Notes under the pieces: model-generated | Databases searched by the model: none | Seen by the model: only the letters and a program-made list of their open reading frames with translations | Told to the model about the DNA's origin: nothing | Program-made: the position numbers and the translations under genes | Source: Siphonodentalium dalli | Taxonomy: Eukaryota; Mollusca; Scaphopoda; Gadilida; Siphonodentaliidae | Assembly (NCBI GenBank): GCA_032622095.1 | Contig: CP136061.1 | Coordinates: forward strand, 219,386,373-219,450,372 | DNA: 64,000 nt | Reading direction: 5' to 3' | Shown: positions 22,796-33,656 of the stretch, piece by piece | Position numbering within the stretch: the stretch's first letter is position 1 | Layout of the letters: every line of letters starts with the position of its first letter

Positions 22796-23540
22796 ATTTG
22801 GTTTGGCGATAAGTAGTTTTCAGAGTACGTTATACTTGCGATAGTTACGTTACGCACACAACGTTCCCCTATCGTATTGCGTGACAATAATTTGCGTTAA
22901 ATTTACGTACTCGTCCATAGACGTACCGACCCGATTAACACAGGATGGATGCGATATTATATACATATTAAATGTCAGCAGAGTAAGATTCAGTCATACT
23001 GTATGGAGTCATTGCCGCATATAATATGTCGCCGATAAGTATACTATTGAGTTTTGACGGCATGACTGAATCAAGAAAATATTAACCTTAGTAACTAAGG
23101 TGTGACTAAGGTCACACTTAGTTACTTTTGGCTACGTTAGTCAAAAATAACTAAGTTACGGGTTGACTAAGGCTATGACTAAGTTTTTTTTTCAGTGCAC
23201 TGGTATCATCCATTGAACTGTCTTCTTGTTCATCAACTAGTTCTGATTCATAGTTTAGTTTTCGCTTGACAGGTGTGTTGAATTTTTTTACTTTCGATTT
23301 CACATTGACAAAATATATTGACTCGTCCTTAACATCGACCCTTCTCCCCTCTGAGACTAGGTATGTTGGAATGATACCACGGTGAACTTTCAGCGCGTAT
23401 TTCTCTGTCCCTGTCGCATGGTCCAAAAACTTTTCCAAATAGCGCAACTCGATATCACATTGTCCGTGATCTGTGACATTGTGATCTGCAATATCACTCA
23501 GGTTCGTCTACTTCGATCCACAGTGAAAACATTTAAACAC

Positions 23541-24110
23541 CTGCACCACCCCATAAATGATGAGAGAAATCACCATGTGAATGAATATTATGGAACTTAC
23601 TTATATTGAGATCAATCAACTGGATTCAATGATTACGTGATATACGTCACAAGGTGGATGGACCTGACAGAAACCCGAATGAAAGAGTTTACAAGTTAGT
23701 ACATCTATACTGAGTGCGTTATATCACGTAATCATCGCAGCCTGTTTGTTAATCTGTTTATTACATATCCCAGCTAGAAATTTGACAGCTTGATGTGTGG
23801 TTTAAATTGTTGGGAACAACTTTTAAAAGACAATTTATGCACGAAATTTCACAAAAAGAAATTAAACGTCAAAGGGGAACTGACGTCAATTTCGGCAGTG
23901 ACAATATACATATAGAGGCCAACTTGATAATTAACTGGGAAAACTGTATAAATCACACATATATGCTAGATAGGTAATAAATACAATGGTGTAGGTTATT
24001 ACAGACATGCCATATCGATATTAGATCAATTGCATATTCCAACAGATCATCGAATAAGGAAACAGCTGCATTTAGTTCAAATTCTATTAAAATCTCAATG
24101 AAACTGGAAT
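23541..24110. other. No feature recognised
   Basis: Unassigned sequence upstream (minus sense) of the broken gene. A weak near-repeat TGATTACGTGATATACG / TATATCACGTAATCATCG spaces about 23629-23743. Further exons of the C2H2 gene were not found. Confidence 0.35.
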
Positions 24111-24111
24111 G

Positions 24112-24477
24112 TCGCATATATAAGAGAATGCATTGGCCTAACAATTTTTTATCATTGTTTTTAAAATAAATGTTTCTTACAATTTTTAGGACATAAAATA
24201 AAAAAACATCCATTACCCTGCAGGGAGCCCCACACATATATAGAAGCATATATAAGAGTGTCGTCTGCTCATGTTTGTCTGGGGCTCTGTATGGGTGAAA
24301 TTATAAAATTGTTAAAGAATACAAGAACAAATTATTAAAATTGTAAAAAATTGTTAGGCCAATGCATTCTCTTATATATGCGAGGCGACCTATGGTCGAC
24401 TCGCATATATAAGAGAATGCATTGGCACAGGGTAAAAAAATCCCGACTTGCGACTGGATTCGATATGGCGGGTCACA
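24112..24477 (+). mobile_element. TGTGACCC MITE (family H), left-truncated
   Basis: The right end matches the copies at 55868 and 57634 (TATGGCGGGTCACA). The right hairpin cassette is complete, and the centre CCCACACATATATAGAAGC is present. The left terminal arm and half of the left hairpin are missing. Confidence 0.7.
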
Positions 24478-24558
24478 TATGCCATAGGCTTTTTGTTCAA
24501 CTTAATATCTGAACATTTCCCACAACTAAATACAGGTATAAATCATTCTGCACTTGTA

Positions 24559-24661
24559 CAGTAATTTGGGTAACTTTTCAGGATTTAGTCGGAAATATGG
24601 CTTGTTGCCATTCATCGGAAAGCTGCTGTGGTTAAGAAGTCAATTACTTCGAGCATTACTG
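24559..24661. mobile_element. Tc1/mariner-like MITE (family E), internally deleted
   Basis: It starts CAGTAATTTGGGTAACTTTT and ends CGAGCATTACTG, with TA on both sides. Only 103 bp remain: most of the right arm and part of the left arm are missing. Confidence 0.75.
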
Positions 24662-24835
24662 TATTATCTGTCATATGCTTAGATTTACTGAACATCCCTC
24701 AAAATAAATAAGAGACGCTTCCCATGTATTGTTTTATATCTGTGTGTATATATGCAATCTTCTAACCAATCCAATGGGTGTCCCAGATAATCTACCAAGT
24801 CTTCTAAACCATCCATTGAGTTTACCAAACAAAGG

Positions 24836-25025
24836 GGACACCCCTTTGATGTTTTAGGGAACTCATTTGATAGTTTCGGACACTCGGTAGACCATTCGAG
24901 ATACTCGATGAATAGCTTTGAACACTACTGTGGTTAGGGACACTTATTATATGGTTTTGGACACTCAACGGGTCGTTTCAGACACTATATGTGCAGTCTT
25001 AGAAACTCCAGTTGAAACACTCGTG
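24836..25025 (+). repeat. Degenerate minisatellite, 21 bp period
   Basis: Cores of the form GGACACTC recur at about 24836, 24857, 24878, 24899, 24920, 24938, 24959, 24980 and 25001, nearly always 20-21 bp apart. Spacing is conserved better than sequence. The pattern weakens in the flanks (24770-25180). Confidence 0.6.
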
Positions 25026-25189
25026 TGATTTTGGCTGGTTTGGTACATCCGACGCGTATTTACGATAACGGTTGGATTGTTCGGGACCCATGCACATGCA
25101 CTCTATGTATGAATTGGGACACTCTCTTGTTGTTCGGGATACTAGGTAGGTGTTCTTTGACATCGTTGCGTGGTTTGAACAGTCCTTAG

Positions 25190-26310
25190 ATTGACTGTGA
25201 CTGTGACATATATTTGGATAATGGATGGGTGAATCTGAACCGATGACATAGACTAATCTCTATATATAAATTATATTCTATATCTGCAGATTTAGTCACA
25301 TATTGAAAATATACCTATTTGTATGTTATAATTTTAGGGAATGTGAGGGGCAAATTGCTCGTTATTAATGACTCACCATTGTAGGGTATAGACTGACAAT
25401 GGTATATGGTTTCACAACTGACCGCTTACACCAATATTTTCCGTATAATTGGGATAGAGCTGATGAAATTTTACACCAATTACCCACATTTAACTACTTC
25501 TGGTCAACATTGTGTCCAGCATCTTGGAAATGATGCATTAATTTCTATCCAAATGGGCACAAGTGGTCCATATCTGATAATTACTTAATATGTATTACAC
25601 TAGTGTGCTCGGACTCGATTTCGGACATTCTGAACATTAAACTATAGTGATTCATAATATTTTAGCAATTTGGTACACCTATTTCGAAGCTTGTCCGCCA
25701 TTTTGGATTTTGATACTATAATCTTTCACCAAAGTACAGATGTACGTCATGGCAACAAGAATGGCGAGGGTTTTATTGCATGATTCGGTGGCTGACATAA
25801 CTTCCAGACTATATAATCGTGACTGGTGCGCATGGGACCGGCACCGAATCGCTGGGGAAATGGGGGGGGGGTGTCTTTTCGTAATGCATTCATGACCTGC
25901 TCTGTTTTTATCAAAAACAATGATTTAAATATAACTACCACGCATTTGAATCACTCATTTTATATTTCACAACTAATGGCTCTTTATCGACGAAATTGAT
26001 AAGATAAATATCCTATGAACAGCGACTGCAAATATTTCTCCTTGGGGGTGAAGGTTAGCGTGTCCGATTTTATACTGTAACGCGCATGTGGTTTCATTAC
26101 GACACGTAGCCGTGAAATCTGCAACTCAAACGGAATTACATCAGGTGCACAACGTCGCGAAGCCGAAAACTAATTATTCTGTCAAATATCACACCATAAT
26201 ACAATGTAGACCTTTAAAACAGACACAGTGTGTTTTTTACGTTAACTCTCGGAATTTTTTTTCCATCAACCTGCTATGCTCCATGACTGAGTGCAATATA
26301 AACGTAACTA
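25190..26310. other. No feature recognised
   Basis: AT-rich DNA with a short G run at about 25861-25870. No convincing exon, RNA gene or repeat. Confidence 0.4.
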
Positions 26311-26523
26311 CAGTAATGTCCTAATTAATCGACTCCATAACCACAGCAGAGTTATGGGTAACTTTTCAGGATTTAGTCAGAAATATGGCTTGTTGCCATT
26401 CATAGGACAGCTCTCCCCGAGAGCTTTCCGATGAATGGCAACAAGCCATATTTCCGACTAAATCCTGAAAAGTTACCCACAATTCTGCTGTGGTCAAGAA
26501 GTCGATTACTTAGAGCATTACTG
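26311..26523. mobile_element. Tc1/mariner-like MITE (family E), near full length
   Basis: A 213 bp foldback with CAGTAATGTCCTAATTAATC at the left and AGAGCATTACTG at the right. TA flanks both ends (26309-26310 and 26524-26525). The arms join at CTCTCCCCGAGAG. Confidence 0.85.
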
Positions 26524-27835
26524 TATTTAGCTGGGCAGCTGTGCTTGTAGTTCACGGACAATCTAACTGTACATCAAAACTGTCACCTCAACTGCGCATC
26601 AGCAGCCAAATATCGATTTATAACCAATTATTTTATGTCTCGCGACGGTCTCCCATTGTCTTCCATGACTGAAATCGCCTATTTATCTACCTGACCATGT
26701 GCAGAGAAACCATTGCTGCATTCGCCAGCATGAAATGGTCCAGTGCGTTGTATAGTAAGAATATAAAGTTGATAATTTATGATATATGGGTTAGGACCCT
26801 CGCCTTTGTAAATATCCATCAGACTCAGATGTGCACCACAAGGGAGGAAATCCGCGAAACCAACCTGTTTGGTCGAAGATTTGTATTCTGATAGCTTTTG
26901 ACAGTGGGGTCACTAACGAGGGAAATGCATTTCCTATCTCGGCCCTAGTCCCAGATATATCCCATACTAAGGCGAGAAACCACATTTCCCACCATCAAAA
27001 CCTCTCTCTGCATGTCAGGTTGGCATAGGATTCCGGGGGTTAGCATATCATGGGTTGAGTGTCTGCCATCTGCGACGGAGTCCTTGACAAAATATCCGGT
27101 CACCCAACCAGGGTGGTCGACCATCAGACAGGGTGTCCAAAAAAATCAAGTGGTACACCAAAATATCTGCCTGGTCCGCCACTGATGGTCGACCCGACCA
27201 AAAAGGCTTCTACAGTAATTATCGCCGGTCTAAATGATGTGGGGAAACCCTCAGTGTGTTAACCATGTGGCGTCACTGTGACGAGCCCAACTTCAGCTCC
27301 TCTGGTACATAAACTTTCTTGGGACCCAACCACTAGGGCAGTTGTGGGCATCCAGCCACCTCGATATCTCAAAATCTGCAAACGTTATCAAAAATGAACA
27401 CAGAGCATGCAAGGTTGGATCCCACATAGGATATACCAATCACAGCGTGCATGGTCATTCTTTGAGAGCTTTCTGTCCTTCACAGGTTCTTCTGTGGTTG
27501 TTATCGTAGAGCGTTTCTATCGGGTGTAGATGATTTTGAAGTATGTTTGGGGAATTTTATTTTTTAATAAGAGAAACGACGAAGTATGTCACATTGACTC
27601 ACAAATCATACATAACGAAGTGCGCCTGTACGAATATACATCTGGCACTGCACGTTCGTCTGGCTCCAAATTTACAGTACATATTGACACATTACACAGT
27701 TCTGGCCCTTACGGCTAACAAATTATAATAAACAAAGCATGCACACAGGTGTGAATGAACGGCGTGGCGTGACCTAACACATTGGGTTTATTTTAGGAAT
27801 TACAATCTCAAAATAATTAATCTTACTGCAATTTA
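26524..27835. other. No feature recognised
   Basis: Several short open frames occur on both strands but lack family motifs or good splice sites. It may include the left end of the DIRS element, whose inverted terminal repeat I could not define. Confidence 0.35.
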
Positions 27836-27849
27836 GGAACGACTTGTTG

Positions 27850-28879
27850 TTAAGAAAAAATCGATCAATTACAAAAACTTGACCAACAAGGTTTTGATGC
27901 AGATGATTGATTGTTCCCTGATCAGACTCAGGAGATTTGTCAAACAAATTGATAGTGTCAATGAAAGCAAACTGGAAGGTATAGAAAAATCCATGTGTGA
28001 TTTAAAAGCTGAATATGAAACTCTTGTAGCGACCAGAAGAATAAAAGACAAAGAGGACAAAAGAGAAGTAATGCTTAGAAAGATTGGAACAGAAAAAGAG
28101 AAGATGCAACAGCTCGGTGCCCTCAGTGAAAAGAAGACACAAAAAGCTTAGAACAGGCAAATATTCTAGGAACAAAGCCGAAGAGCTGCAGAGACAGTTA
28201 AATTTATTCGATTCACCCGAAAGTGGTGATAAGAGTAGTAGTTCCAATAACGAACAAACTAAGATAAAGAGTAAAGTCAATTCAGACATCGATTCAAACG
28301 TCAGATTACATATTTAAAAACAACAATGTTGCTCACACTATGTTACAACTGGAATTTTTAACAAAGATATTTAATTCAATCAATTAACATTCAATCAATT
28401 TGTTGCGGGTCAATTAGAAATAATATCAACCACTAAGTATACCACAGAAAAGAATGGTAGATTAGACCTATTGAAAAAGTTATCATATTACTCCGAATTA
28501 TACGATTTGAAATCTCTTTTGTGGTTTCATGCTGCCTGGATCAGGAGAATTGAATATGGTCAGAATAGTTGGTCTGACAATCCGGCAGATGTTGAAGTAC
28601 CATTATTGACCGGTTCTGCCAGGCAGCCTTGGGGTCAAAAAAGATAACTAGATCTTCACATTTTAGGTATAAATACCAGTGCAGGTACCTCCAACAGTAA
28701 CAATTCAAGTTACAAATGGTTTTGCCCTGTTTTTCAGAGACAAAAGTGTAACGAATCCTCACCGCATTCTGAAACAATCAATCATGTTCCATATACAGTT
28801 TTTCACTTCTGTGCAACTTGTTTCAATAAAGAAAAAACCCCAACTACCACACTCTGAAAGCTCTTCCGCATGCCCTTAA
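27850..28879 (+). pseudogene. DIRS gag-like ORF1 remnant
   Basis: The first part (27879-28151) is lysine- and glutamate-rich with heptad-like spacing. A frameshift near 28140 leads into KLRTGKYSRNKAEELQRQLN. Further on come FNQFVAGQLEIISTTK, LLKKLSYYSELYDLKSLLWF and a cysteine-containing tail (about 28700-28860). The order basic coiled coil, conserved WxxR block, then cysteine-rich tail is what I recall for DIRS ORF1. Stops near 28317 and 28647 break it. It would form the RNA-binding capsid-like protein. No upstream promoter is recognised. Confidence 0.6.
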
Positions 28880-30225
28880 CACATGTACCAGTAGATCTTG
28901 AGCTGAATTATATATCTGATCAAGTTTCTTATTCTGTAGATCATTTTGTAAAATATGCTACTACCCGTACTAGTACCACTGACAGCTATGAAACAAGTAA
29001 TTCAACAAGTGTGTGGAAGAGTGATTCAGAATTTGATTGGGAAGTCGGTGATACAAACAGGTAATATAAATAAAGCATTTGATGCCTCATTAGAGACAGG
29101 GCAAGAATCTTCTATAACAATTGATACCACTGAACATTCTTTACCTCCTGAAGTCATATACAGGTACATGTATACACCAGCAGATAAATTTGAGGTTTGT
29201 TCTCAACAAGAGACATTTGAGAGCTGGTGTATAATCACTGTTAGTCAAATTCTTCCCAAGCAATTTTATATTGAGACTAACCAACTGGTCACTGCTTCCA
29301 GTTGTCCCATCTTACAGCGTGTAAAATCCCTATTTACTCGAGGCTAAATATATCTTTCATCAGAAATCAATTACATGAATATGCTGATACACAGTTGATA
29401 GAGTTCTTACAATACGGGTTCCCAATTGGTATTACTGATCTAGTCTCTAGTCACTGACAATTTTATACAAGCAACAATTTCTCCTAACCACAGGGATGCC
29501 TTGCAGTTTCCAGAAGCCATGTCACAATATATTCACAAAGAATTAAGTAGTAATTCAGTGATAGGACATTTTGAGACCAACCCATTCAGTAACAATATTC
29601 ATATCTCACCTTTAAATACTGTTCCAAAATGAGGATCTTCTGATAGAATTATTTTTTATCTAAGTTTTCCCTTGGGTCAGTCAATCAACGAAAATATGCC
29701 AGATAATATATACTTGGGCCATCCAGTCCGAATATCCTACCCATCAGTAGATGATTTAGTAGATTTAGTTAAACATTTTGGCAGAGGTTGTCTCCTTTTA
29801 AAAACAATTTCTAAAAAATTCCTATAGACAGAGTGATATACAATTCTTTTTGGATTCGGGAGATATCCATCGTTTGGTGTTTATATGGGATAATCAACTA
29901 TATTTTGACACTGCATTACTATGGGAATAAAAACTTCAGTCTTTATCTTTCAGAGATTCTCTTCAATAATTCTCTTTATGATGGGACAAAACGGATTTTT
30001 TGTCTTGAATTATCTGGGTGATTTTGCTGGAGCATAGATACCCATAAAGCCGAATCTGCTTATGACTATCTAGGTGAACTACTTGTTAAGAGTGGTCTTA
30101 AAGAAACCGTTGAAAATTCTTGCCCTCGGGATACTTCAAAATGACTTTTCTAGGTATTAAATTTGATACTTTTAGACTCACTCTCAGTATCACCGAATAT
30201 AGAATGATAGAGATACACGAATTAG
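28880..30225 (+). pseudogene. DIRS reverse transcriptase remnant
   Basis: Recognisable blocks are IHISPLNTVPK, LSFPLGQSINENM, YLGHPVRISYPSVDD, LVKHFGRGCLLLK (about 29770-29810), IPIDRVIYNSFW and NYLGDFAGA (about 30008). DIRS RT normally has YLDD at the catalytic site. Here the first aspartate codon reads GGT (Gly), so an essential metal-binding residue is lost, besides several stops. The frame continues with AESAYDYLGELLVKSGLKE and TFLGIKFDTFRLTLSI up to IHELV. There a MITE interrupts it, and it resumes as NEWLNKQK at 30617. Confidence 0.8.
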
Positions 30226-30229
30226 TTAA

Positions 30230-30612
30230 CCCTTTACCCAACAGAAGGGCCCTGTGCCAATACATTCTCTTATATATGCGAGTCGACCATAGGTCGCCTC
30301 GCATATATAAGAGAATGCATTGGCTTAACACATTAAAAATTATAAAATTGTTAAAGAATGTAAGAAAAAATGGTAAAAAGTGTTAAAAAAAGATTTTTTT
30401 TAGGCCAATGCATTCTCTTATATATGCGAGGCGACCTATGGTCGACTCGCATATATAAGAGAATGCATTGGCGCAGGGCATAACTGTGACTACCACAATG
30501 TGGTCAAGGAGCCGGTTCCAATGATATCCATATTTGTATGGTTCTATTGAGACAGACCGAAGATATTTTAGGCTGTTGAAGCTTTATTTGGCCGGTTTTG
30601 TTGGGTAAAGTG
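30230..30612. mobile_element. piggyBac-like MITE inserted in the DIRS RT/RNase H junction
   Basis: TTAA at 30226-30229 and 30613-30616 flanks termini CCCTTTACCCAACAG and (inward from the right) CACTTTACCCAACAAAACC. Removing the insert and one TTAA restores the DIRS frame as IHELVNEWLNKQK, which fixes the boundaries. Inside are two copies of the 66 bp hairpin cassette (about 30264-30325 and 30409-30475), in opposite orientation to each other. Confidence 0.85.
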
Positions 30613-30616
30613 TTAA

Positions 30617-33600
30617 TGAATGGTTGAACAAACAAAAAATAATTACAATCCCTTTTAAGCACATTTATACTTTATTAGCCAGTTTATAAAACCTGGCGGA
30701 TTATTTTTTTTCAAGATTGCTAGCTTGGCTTAGAGAAATTGACTCCCATTCTAAGATACTTCGTTCAATTGCTCAGTTTCTCAAGAAGGACTTGATATGG
30801 TGGTCAACAGTTTTGAGACACCATATAACGGTGTCAGTGATGTACCTGGAGGAATGGTCACAGTCTGATGAGTTATTTTCAACAGATGCGTGCTTGTCGC
30901 GGTGTGGTTGAACAAACAAAAAAGAATTGCAATCCCGTTTAGGCAAATTTATACTTTATTAGCCAGTTTATAAAACCTGGCAGACTATTTGTTTCAAGAT
31001 TGCTAGCTTGGCTAGAGAAATTGACTCCCATTCTAAGATACTTCGTTCAATTGCTCAGTTTCTCAAGAAGGACTTGATATGATGGTCAACAGTTTTGAGA
31101 CACCATATAACGGTGTCAGTGATGTACCTGGAGGAATGGTCACAGTCTGATGAGTTATTTTCAACAGATGCGTGCTTGTCGCGGTGTGGTTGAACAAACA
31201 AAAAAGAATTGCAATCCCGTTTAGGCAAATTTATACTTTATTAGCCAGTTTATAAAACCTGGCAGACTATTTGTTTCAAGATTGCTAGCTTGGCTAGAGA
31301 AATTGACTCCCATTCTAAGATACTTCGTTCAATTGCTCAGTTTCTCAAGAAGGACTTGATATGGTGGTCAACAGTTTTGAGACACCATATAACGGTGTCA
31401 GTGATGTACCTGGAGGAATGGTCACAGTCTGATGAGTTATTTTCAACAGATGCGTGCTTGTCGCGGTGTGGTTGAACAAACAAAAAAGAATTGCAATCCC
31501 GTTTAGGCAAATTTATACTTTATTAGCCAGTTTATAAAACCTGGCAGACTATTTGTTTCAAGATTGCTAGCTTGGCTAGAGAAATTGACTCCCATTCTAA
31601 GATACTTCGTTCAATTGCTCATTTTCTCAAGAAGGACTTGATATGATGGTCAACAGTTTTGAGACACCATATAACGGTGTCAGTGATGTACCTGGAGGAA
31701 TGGTTACAGTCTGATGAGTTATTTTCAACAGATGCTTGCTTGTCGCGGTGTGGTTGAACAAACAAAAAAGAATTGCAATCCCGTTTAGGCAAATTTATAC
31801 TTTATTAGCCAGTTTATAAAACCTGGCAGACTATTTGTTTCAAGATTGCTAGCTTGGCTAGAGAAATTGACTCCCATTCTAAGATACTTCGTTCAATTGC
31901 TCAGTTTCCCAAGAAGGACTTGATATGATGGTCAACAGTTTTGAGACACCATATAACGGTGTCAGTGATGTACCTGGAGGAATGGTTACAGTCTGATGAG
32001 TTATTTTCAACAGATGCTTGCTTGTCGCGGTGTGGTTGAACAAACAAAAAAGAATTGCAATCCCGTTTAGGCAAATTTATACTTTATTAGCCAGTTTATA
32101 AAACCTGGCAGACTATTTGTTTCAAGATTGCTAGCTTGGCTAGAGAAATTGACTCCCATTCTAAGATACTTCGTTCAATTGCTCAGTTTCTCAAGAAGGA
32201 CTTGATATGATGGTCAACAGTTTTGAGACACCATATAACGGTGTCAGTGATGTACCTGGAGGAATGGTTAAAGTCTGATGAGTTATTTTCAACAGATGCT
32301 TGCTTGTCGCGGTGTGGTTGAACAAACAAAAAAGAATTGCAATCCCGTTTAGGCAAATTTATACTTTATTAGCCAGTTTATAAAACCTGGCAGACTATTT
32401 GTTTCAAGATTGCTAGCTTGGCTAGAGAAATTGACTCCCATTCTAAGATACTTCGTTCAATTGCTCAGTTTCTCAAGAAGGACTTGATATGATGGTCAAC
32501 AGTTTTGAGACACCATATAACGGTGTCAGTGATGTACCTGGAGGAATGGTTAAAGTCTGATGAGTTATTTTCAACAGATGCTTGCTTGTCGCGGTGTGGT
32601 TGAACAAACAAAAAAGAATTGCAATCCCGTTTAGGCAAATTTATACTTTATTAGCCAGTTTATAAAACCTGGCAGACTATTTGTTTAAAGATTGCTAGCT
32701 TGGCTAGAGAAATTGACTCCCATTCTAAGATACTTCGTTCAATTGCTCAGTTTCTCAAGAAGGACTTGATATGATGGTCAACAGTTTTGAGACACCATAT
32801 AACGGTGTCAGTGATGTACCTGGAGGAATGGTTAAAGTCTGATGAGTTATTTTCAACAGATGCTTGCTTGTCGCGGTGTGGTTGAACAAACAAAAAAGAA
32901 TTGCAATCCCGTTTAGGCAAATTTATACTTTATTAGCCAGTTTATAAAACCTGGCAGACTATTTGTTTCAAGATTGCTAGCTTGGCTAGAGAAATTGACT
33001 CCCATTCTAGGATACTTCGTTCAATTCCTCAGTTTCTCAAAAATTACTTGATATGGTGGTCAACAGTTTTGAGACACCATATAACGGTGTCAGTGATGTA
33101 CCTGGAGGAATGGTTACAGTCTGATGAGTTATTTTCAACAGATGCTTGCTTGTCGGGGTGTGGTTGAACAAACAAAAAAGAATTGCAATCCCGTTTAGGC
33201 AAATTTATACTTTATTAGCCAGTTTATAAAACCTGGCAGACTATTTGTTTCAAGATTGCTAGGTTGGCTAGAGAAATTGACTCCCATTCTAAGATACTTC
33301 GTTCAATTGCTCAGTTTCTCAAGAAGGACTTGATATGATGGTCAACAGTTTTGAGACACCATATAACGGTGTCAGTGATGTACAGTGATGCTCTAATTAA
33401 TCGACTCCTTTAACCACAGCAGAATTATGGGTAACTTTTCAGGATTTAGTCGGAAATATGGCTTGTTGCCATTCATCGGAAAGCTCTCGCCGAGAGCTTT
33501 CCGATGAATGGCAACAAGCCATATTTCCGACTAAATCCTGAAAAGTTACCCATAATTCTGCTGTGGTTAAAGGAGTCGATTAATTAGGGCATTACTGTAC

Positions 33601-33656
33601 CTGGAGGAATGGTCACAGTCTGATGAGTTATTTTCAACAGATGCTTGCTTGTCGCG
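30617..33656 (+). repeat. Ten tandem units (282 bp) of the DIRS RNase H region
   Basis: GGTGTGGTTG occurs at 30901, 31183, 31465, 31747, 32029, 32311, 32593, 32875 and 33157, every 282 bp. The first unit (about 30617-30900) is 2 bp longer. The last (33157-33656) carries a 217 bp MITE plus TA. Each unit runs from the WLNKQK segment through DLIWW and EEWSQSDELFSTDACLS. Unit 1 reads LLAWLREIDSH in frame; units 2-10 share a one-base loss in GGCTAGAG, so amplification started from an already frameshifted copy. Seven units have TGA for the first W of DLIWW. Neighbouring units share private variants (for example GTTAAAGTC in units 6-8). Confidence 0.93.
33383..33597. mobile_element. Tc1/mariner-like MITE (family E) in the last array unit
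   Basis: A 215 bp foldback starts CAGTGATGCTCTAATTAATC and ends GGGCATTACTG. It is inserted at a TA that nine sister units show as GATGTACCTGG, so the empty site is known within the same array: GATG-TA-element-TA-CCTGG. This gives direct proof of TA target duplication for this family. Confidence 0.95.

Larger units (their letters stand above)
19071..23197. mobile_element. CACTA-like (EnSpm) non-autonomous transposon
   Basis: The left end is CACTGAAAAAACAAACTTAG and the right end AAGTTTTTTTTTCAGTG, so both termini read CACTGAAAAAA inward. Flanking dinucleotides are CA on both sides (19069-19070 and 23198-23199), a possible 2 bp duplication. Both subterminal regions are packed with CTTAGTCA / TGACTAAGG motifs (19083-19290 and 23085-23185), as expected for CACTA transposase binding sites. 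The 4,127 bp body includes a 1,229 bp hAT-like insertion and no frame recognisable as a CACTA transposase. It interrupts the broken C2H2 gene. Confidence 0.75.
17716..23540 (-). pseudogene. Broken gene of an uncharacterised C2H2-finger protein family
   Basis: Four minus-strand segments read in order: 23540-23198, 19070-18700, 18700-18541 and 18056-17716. The first has a C-x2-C-x12-H-x4-H finger starting VFKCFHCGSK, then an acidic linker. The second contains MEMNRLIAHGSLPLDNICY and GYRLFQGKFLRFMRGPQ. The last contains IAVDGKKICRGKGKVLGDVD and PTLEDRRKTLEKD, then a stop next to AATAAA. I recall similar unnamed proteins in invertebrate genomes, without a known function. Damage is clear: a TAG (23508-23510) within the finger, at least one frameshift near 18600, a 4.1 kb CACTA-like insertion and a 480 bp TTAA MITE. 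I infer a dead copy, though the frame outside the insertions is well preserved. Confidence 0.6.

Noticed and set aside
30617-33656. Tandem array as a CRISPR-like or coding repeat protein
   Set aside because: Units are contiguous 282 bp retrotransposon segments without spacers, and contain stops and a frameshift in nearly every unit.
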